Shown here piece after piece: positions 59,420 through 62,836 of a stretch of DNA of 62,836 nucleotides. The notes under the pieces were generated by a model, which had not been told where the DNA came from, searched no databases, and was given only the letters and a program-made list of their open reading frames with translations. The position numbers and the translations under genes were made by a program. The first letter of the stretch is position 1; the number at the start of each line of letters is the position of its first letter. Source of the stretch: a virus; IMG/VR virus record IMGVR_UViG_3300036671_000167, positions 1 through 62,836 of that record. One strand, written 5' to 3'.

Positions 59420-59702
59420 AAGATTTCAAATTGAAGTAGAGTTTTATGACAATGCACAACTTATAAGTTTAAGGCCACAGTATGAAAACTTGTTGGTACA
59501 AGACATGCGTGGCAAAGGCTATATAAGAGTTTTAGATATGGACCCAGCATTCTCAATAGAGTTTACGGGCGAGACATGGAGATTCTTAATGACTCTTCAT
59601 GGTATATATGTAGGAAAGAAGAAGTCATGGCAATTAGAGGGTACAACTCAAAACAAATTAATACCACGGAGTATGCCCCCAGCCACATCAAATCAATATT
59701 AA
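59400..59702 (+). CDS. Hypothetical 100-aa protein between helicase and primase
   Basis: From ATG 59400 (MTHKKIKRFQIEVEFYDNAQ); a start 33 bases earlier would lie deeper in the helicase gene. The sequence is basic and beta-rich. It overlaps the helicase by 20 bases and the primase by 76 bases. Function unknown; a helicase-primase accessory is possible. Confidence 0.5.
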   Translation: MTHKKIKRFQIEVEFYDNAQLISLRPQYENLLVQDMRGKGYIRVLDMDPAFSIEFTGETWRFLMTLHGIYVGKKKSWQLEGTTQNKLIPRSMPPATSNQY

Positions 59703-60622
59703 AAGAAATCGGTTTAGATATTGTTGGTGAAACTGGAAATGACTTTCTATGCTATTGCCCATTTCATTCTAATAGAAATACCTCTAGCTTTAGCGTAAGC
59801 CAAAGATCTGGAGCATTTATTTGTTTTAATCCAGCATGCAGTGAGGTTGGAACCCTGATTGAATTAATTAAAAGAACTATGCACAAGAATGACTTTGAAT
59901 CATTAAGGCTAATAGCAAATAAAGAAACAGAGTCACTAAATAATTTTGATGAGCTAATGTCAGATATGCTAGAAGACAAGCCAAAGTTTGAAGAGTTTTC
60001 TCAGGAGATACTAGATAGGCTTCATACAGAATTAGGCTCTAATATCCTAGCAATAAACTATTTAAAAAGCAGGGGAATAGATAAAGATTCCTCAGATCAT
60101 TTTGGACTAGGATATTCATCATCAATGAGCATGGTTATCACTCCAGTACACAGTCCAGACGGAAAACCAATTGGGTTAGTGGGAAGATCTATAGAGGGTA
60201 AATCTTTTAAAAATAGCACTAGCCTTCCTAAAAGCAAGACATTGTTCAATGTTCATAGGGCAAAGAAAATTGGAGAGCAAGTAATTGTGTGTGAGTCTAA
60301 CTTTGATGCTATAAGAATTCATCAAGCTGGATTCCCAAATGTAGTTGCTACTTTAGGAGGATTTTTATCTAATGAACAACAAAACTTATTGAATAGATTT
60401 TTTAACAAGATCATCATAATGACTGATGCTGATGAAGCTGGAAGAGAATTAGGAAAGTCAATTTCAAGCAAATTAAGGAACAAAGATATTATGTGGGCAG
60501 CATTTGATTACAATAAAGTTTATCCACATGATGCAAAAGATGCAGGGGACTTAACAGATGAAGAGATCAAATACTGTATAAAAAACTCAGTATCAGATAT
60601 TGAATATCGTTCTTGGATATGA
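59627..60622 (+). CDS. DnaG-type primase
   Basis: The product is 331 aa from ATG 59627, supported by GGAAAG upstream. Zinc-binding CPFH (C44, H47) with C66 and C71; a TOPRIM fold with CESNFDAI (Glu) and MTDADEAGRE (DxD). It makes RNA primers for the DNA polymerase encoded downstream. It lacks the bacterial C-terminal helicase-binding domain, as is common in phage versions. Confidence 0.85.
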   Translation: MAIRGYNSKQINTTEYAPSHIKSILKEIGLDIVGETGNDFLCYCPFHSNRNTSSFSVSQRSGAFICFNPACSEVGTLIELIKRTMHKNDFESLRLIANKETESLNNFDELMSDMLEDKPKFEEFSQEILDRLHTELGSNILAINYLKSRGIDKDSSDHFGLGYSSSMSMVITPVHSPDGKPIGLVGRSIEGKSFKNSTSLPKSKTLFNVHRAKKIGEQVIVCESNFDAIRIHQAGFPNVVATLGGFLSNEQQNLLNRFFNKIIIMTDADEAGRELGKSISSKLRNKDIMWAAFDYNKVYPHDAKDAGDLTDEEIKYCIKNSVSDIEYRSWI

Positions 60623-60628
60623 TATAAT
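60620..60628 (+). promoter_or_regulatory. Extended -10 promoter of SSB gene
   Basis: TGA-TATAAT overlaps the end of the primase gene. The leader has a short GATGG/CCATC hairpin (60638-60654) and AGAGGA before the ATG. Confidence 0.5.
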
Positions 60629-60678
60629 AAAATAACAGATGGATCTATACCATCACCTACAAATAAGAAGAGGATAAC

Positions 60679-61353
60679 ATGGGTATCGTAAAAGGGTTAA
60701 AAGGACTAAATCAAGTAATGGACAGGCCACAACCAAGTGGCGATGGCACCAAAGCACGTTGGGCAAAGCTGGAAGATGCAGAAAGCGTTAAAGTAAGGTT
60801 TTTGCAGGAACTCGATCCAGATTCACCATCCTATAACGAAAAAAACGGACTAGGGTTTATTGCAGTAGAGCACACTAACCCAAAAGATTATAAGCGCAAG
60901 GCGCTATGCTCAATGGAAGACCAAGGAAAGTGTTATGGTTGTGAGCAACACCGTAAAGACTACAAGGCAGGATGGAAAGGTCGTTCACGACTTTACATGA
61001 ATGTTTTAATTGATGATGGAAAAGAAGAGCCATATGTTGCAATTCTTTCCCAAGGTTCAAGCGGGAAAACAATTACACCTACACTAATTGAATATGCTGG
61101 AGAAATGGGATCTATCACAAATCTCATGTGGCGTATTAAACGTACAGGAACAAAAACAGACACAAGCTATACTATTATTCCTCTTGCAAAAGATGAAGTG
61201 AAGTTTGATGACTCTACCTTAGAACTCTATGACCTAGAGACTTTGGCTGTTCGTGACATGCCTTACACGGAACAAGAAGCTTTCTTTAATGGTGAAGGCG
61301 GAAGTCATGAACCAGAATCTGATTCTGCTACTAGCAGCAATTTAGACTGGTAA
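60679..61353 (+). CDS. gp32-like single-strand DNA-binding protein
   Basis: The product is 224 aa. The OB-like region has a zinc pattern C77, C85, C88, H91 (CSMEDQGKCYGCEQH). The C-terminus is acidic and ends in NLDW, as expected of SSB tails that recruit partners. It coats single-stranded DNA during replication. It has its own promoter, consistent with high need. Confidence 0.75.
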   Translation: MGIVKGLKGLNQVMDRPQPSGDGTKARWAKLEDAESVKVRFLQELDPDSPSYNEKNGLGFIAVEHTNPKDYKRKALCSMEDQGKCYGCEQHRKDYKAGWKGRSRLYMNVLIDDGKEEPYVAILSQGSSGKTITPTLIEYAGEMGSITNLMWRIKRTGTKTDTSYTIIPLAKDEVKFDDSTLELYDLETLAVRDMPYTEQEAFFNGEGGSHEPESDSATSSNLDW

Positions 61354-61376
61354 TATGATTTTGGCGGAGAATTAAG

Positions 61377-62836
61377 ATGTCATTTACACACTTACATGTG
61401 CATAGTTACTATTCTTTAATGGATGGTCTTAATTCTCCTGCCGAATTATGTCAAGCTGCTTTAGATGCTGGACAAACAGCAATTGCAATAACTGATCATG
61501 GGACTTTGTCTTCTCATAGAGAAATGCAGATAGCCGCTAAAAATTTAGGAATCAAACCTATTCTTGGGGTAGAGGCTTACATATCTCCCACAGATAGGTT
61601 TGACAGATCTTCCAAAACAGATAAATCTATTCAAGCTTATAACCACATTATATTGTTGGCTAAAAACAAAAAAGGTTTAGAAAACATTAATACTCTGCAA
61701 GAAATTGCGTGGAACGAAGGTTTTTATCATAAGCCTCGTATAGATAAAGAAATTTTGAGGGAATATGCAGAAGGCATTATTGTATTGTCTGGATGTCTTA
61801 ATGGACTTATTAGCAAGGCTATTGCTAAAGGAGATATGTCTGAAGCACGACTTATGCTCAAAGACTTTAAGAAAACTTTTCAAGAAGATTTTTATGTTGA
61901 GGTACAATCTCACAATCCGCTAGAAATAAATAATGCTTTATTAGATTTAGCGGATGAGCTAGGGATTAAATCTGTTGCAACAGGTGACGCACATTTTGCT
62001 AAAGAAGAAGATAGAGTTCTTGAAGAAGCATTACTTATTCTTTCTACTTCACCCAAAATAGACAAAGACTCTGATTTTGATATGTCTCGTAACATAAAAG
62101 ATATGATGGAAAGGTTTAATTACCTTTATCCAGATCGTAGAATTTCTTTTCAAGATATGAATTTATTTATTCAAAGTCGTTCTGAGATAGAGTCTGATTT
62201 TAATAAGGCTGGAATAACAAGAATAGACATCTATGAAAACACTATAGAGATATCAGATAAAATTGGAGACTACAATTTTAGTCAAAATTTAGATCTTCTT
62301 CCTGTTCCTAAAACAGATGCAGATGAAAAATTAAGGGATATGGCTTATGACGGATTAAATTCCCTAGGCTTTGGAGATAATCAAGTTTATATTGATAGAG
62401 TACAAGAAGAGCTTGGTGTGATTGCATCTAAAAACTTTGCATCTTATTTTTTAGTTATTGCTGATATGATTAACTGGGCAAAAACAAATGACATTAGAGT
62501 TGGTCCAGGACGAGGATCGGCAGCAGGCTCATTGGTATGTTACACACTAGGAATAACAGACGTAGATCCAATTAAATATGATCTACTGTTTTTTAGATTT
62601 ATTAACCCAGAGCGCAATGACTTTCCAGATATCGATACAGACTTTGAAGATCGCAGAAGAAAAGAAGTCAAAGATTATTTAAAGAAAAAGTTTAAGCATG
62701 TTGCTTCTATTTCAACCTACACTTATTTTAAAGATAAGGGTGTAATTAGAGATGCTGCACGTATTTTTATGGTTCCTTTACAGGAAGTAAATCGTGCAAT
62801 GAAATCAATTGACACTTTTGAAGATTTTATTTCATC
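61377..62836 (+). CDS. dnaE: DNA polymerase III alpha subunit (family C), 3' truncated
   Basis: Open to the window end (486 codons seen). GGCGGAG precedes the ATG. The N-terminus is an intact PHP domain: HLHVH (H5, H7, H9), D16, TDHG, GVEAY, YNHI, SGC and GDAH. Then GPGRGSAAGS and PDIDTD, the first two catalytic aspartates of family C polymerases. All metal ligands of the PHP domain seem present, so it may proofread. Phages usually use family A or B enzymes, so this is a notable choice. Confidence 0.93.
   Translation, partial: MSFTHLHVHSYYSLMDGLNSPAELCQAALDAGQTAIAITDHGTLSSHREMQIAAKNLGIKPILGVEAYISPTDRFDRSSKTDKSIQAYNHIILLAKNKKGLENINTLQEIAWNEGFYHKPRIDKEILREYAEGIIVLSGCLNGLISKAIAKGDMSEARLMLKDFKKTFQEDFYVEVQSHNPLEINNALLDLADELGIKSVATGDAHFAKEEDRVLEEALLILSTSPKIDKDSDFDMSRNIKDMMERFNYLYPDRRISFQDMNLFIQSRSEIESDFNKAGITRIDIYENTIEISDKIGDYNFSQNLDLLPVPKTDADEKLRDMAYDGLNSLGFGDNQVYIDRVQEELGVIASKNFASYFLVIADMINWAKTNDIRVGPGRGSAAGSLVCYTLGITDVDPIKYDLLFFRFINPERNDFPDIDTDFEDRRRKEVKDYLKKKFKHVASISTYTYFKDKGVIRDAARIFMVPLQEVNRAMKSIDTFEDFIS

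Noticed and set aside
1-62836. Prophage integration signs (integrase, att site, insertion sequence)
   Set aside because: No recombinase, transposase or tRNA-overlapping direct repeat is visible; the window reads as phage throughout.

Overview
The window is one continuous piece of an AT-rich tailed-phage genome, cut inside genes at both ends. It carries a complete siphovirus head-tail module with a 2973-codon tape measure gene, a very large fibre locus and the start of a replication module. There is no integrase and no terminase gene in the window. The host looks actinobacterial, but this is an inference. The hints are many leaderless transcripts with extended -10 promoters, CRP/GlxR-type palindromes, a near-consensus parS site and a class II (B12) ribonucleotide reductase. 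A low-GC aquatic actinobacterium would fit. No gene settles the host.

Layout. Positions 1-2100 hold a minus-strand array of microproteins of 35-69 aa (zinc-binding, membrane or acidic), mostly linked by TAATG overlaps. It has TGTCAG-containing promoters and three perfect TGTGA-N6-TCACA palindromes. Positions 2200-4050 (plus) hold a zinc-finger peptide, tRNA-Ile(UAU), a sulfotransferase-like protein, an SGNH-like protein and small membrane or zinc peptides, mostly from leaderless promoters. A parS-like site lies at 4156. Positions 4238-6602 (minus) hold a 2OG-Fe(II) oxygenase operon and a lytic transglycosylase operon, separated by a strong terminator. From 6670 everything is on the plus strand: class II ribonucleotide reductase, then a holin-like protein.

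Positions 9209-29491 are about 20 kb of receptor-binding and fibre-type genes. They include two Mtd/RRD-type N-terminal paralogues, alanine-rich coiled-coil repeats, a fibronectin-III protein with an FFAPP-repeat tail, a collagen-like fibre with an S74 autoprocessing domain and a LamG-like protein. Inside this locus sits a tightly coupled operon (22231-26546) of five 2OG-Fe(II) oxygenases plus one DUF6065-like protein.

Positions 29576-56157 are the virion core: portal, prohead protease with an internal scaffold start, capsid, connectors, tail terminator, tail tube, frameshifted tail chaperones, tape measure, baseplate and tip proteins. Positions 56249-62836 are replication: metallophosphoesterase, DnaB-type helicase, DnaG-type primase, a gp32-like single-strand binding protein and a bacterial-type (family C) DNA polymerase III alpha subunit, truncated by the window end.

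The most unusual idea is that the oxygenase operon hydroxylates the proline-rich or collagen-like virion proteins encoded on either side of it. Other points worth attention are cargo-like insertions in the tape measure, the CRP-type regulation of the microprotein array and the parS-like site. All function calls rest on motifs read by eye; no database search was possible.
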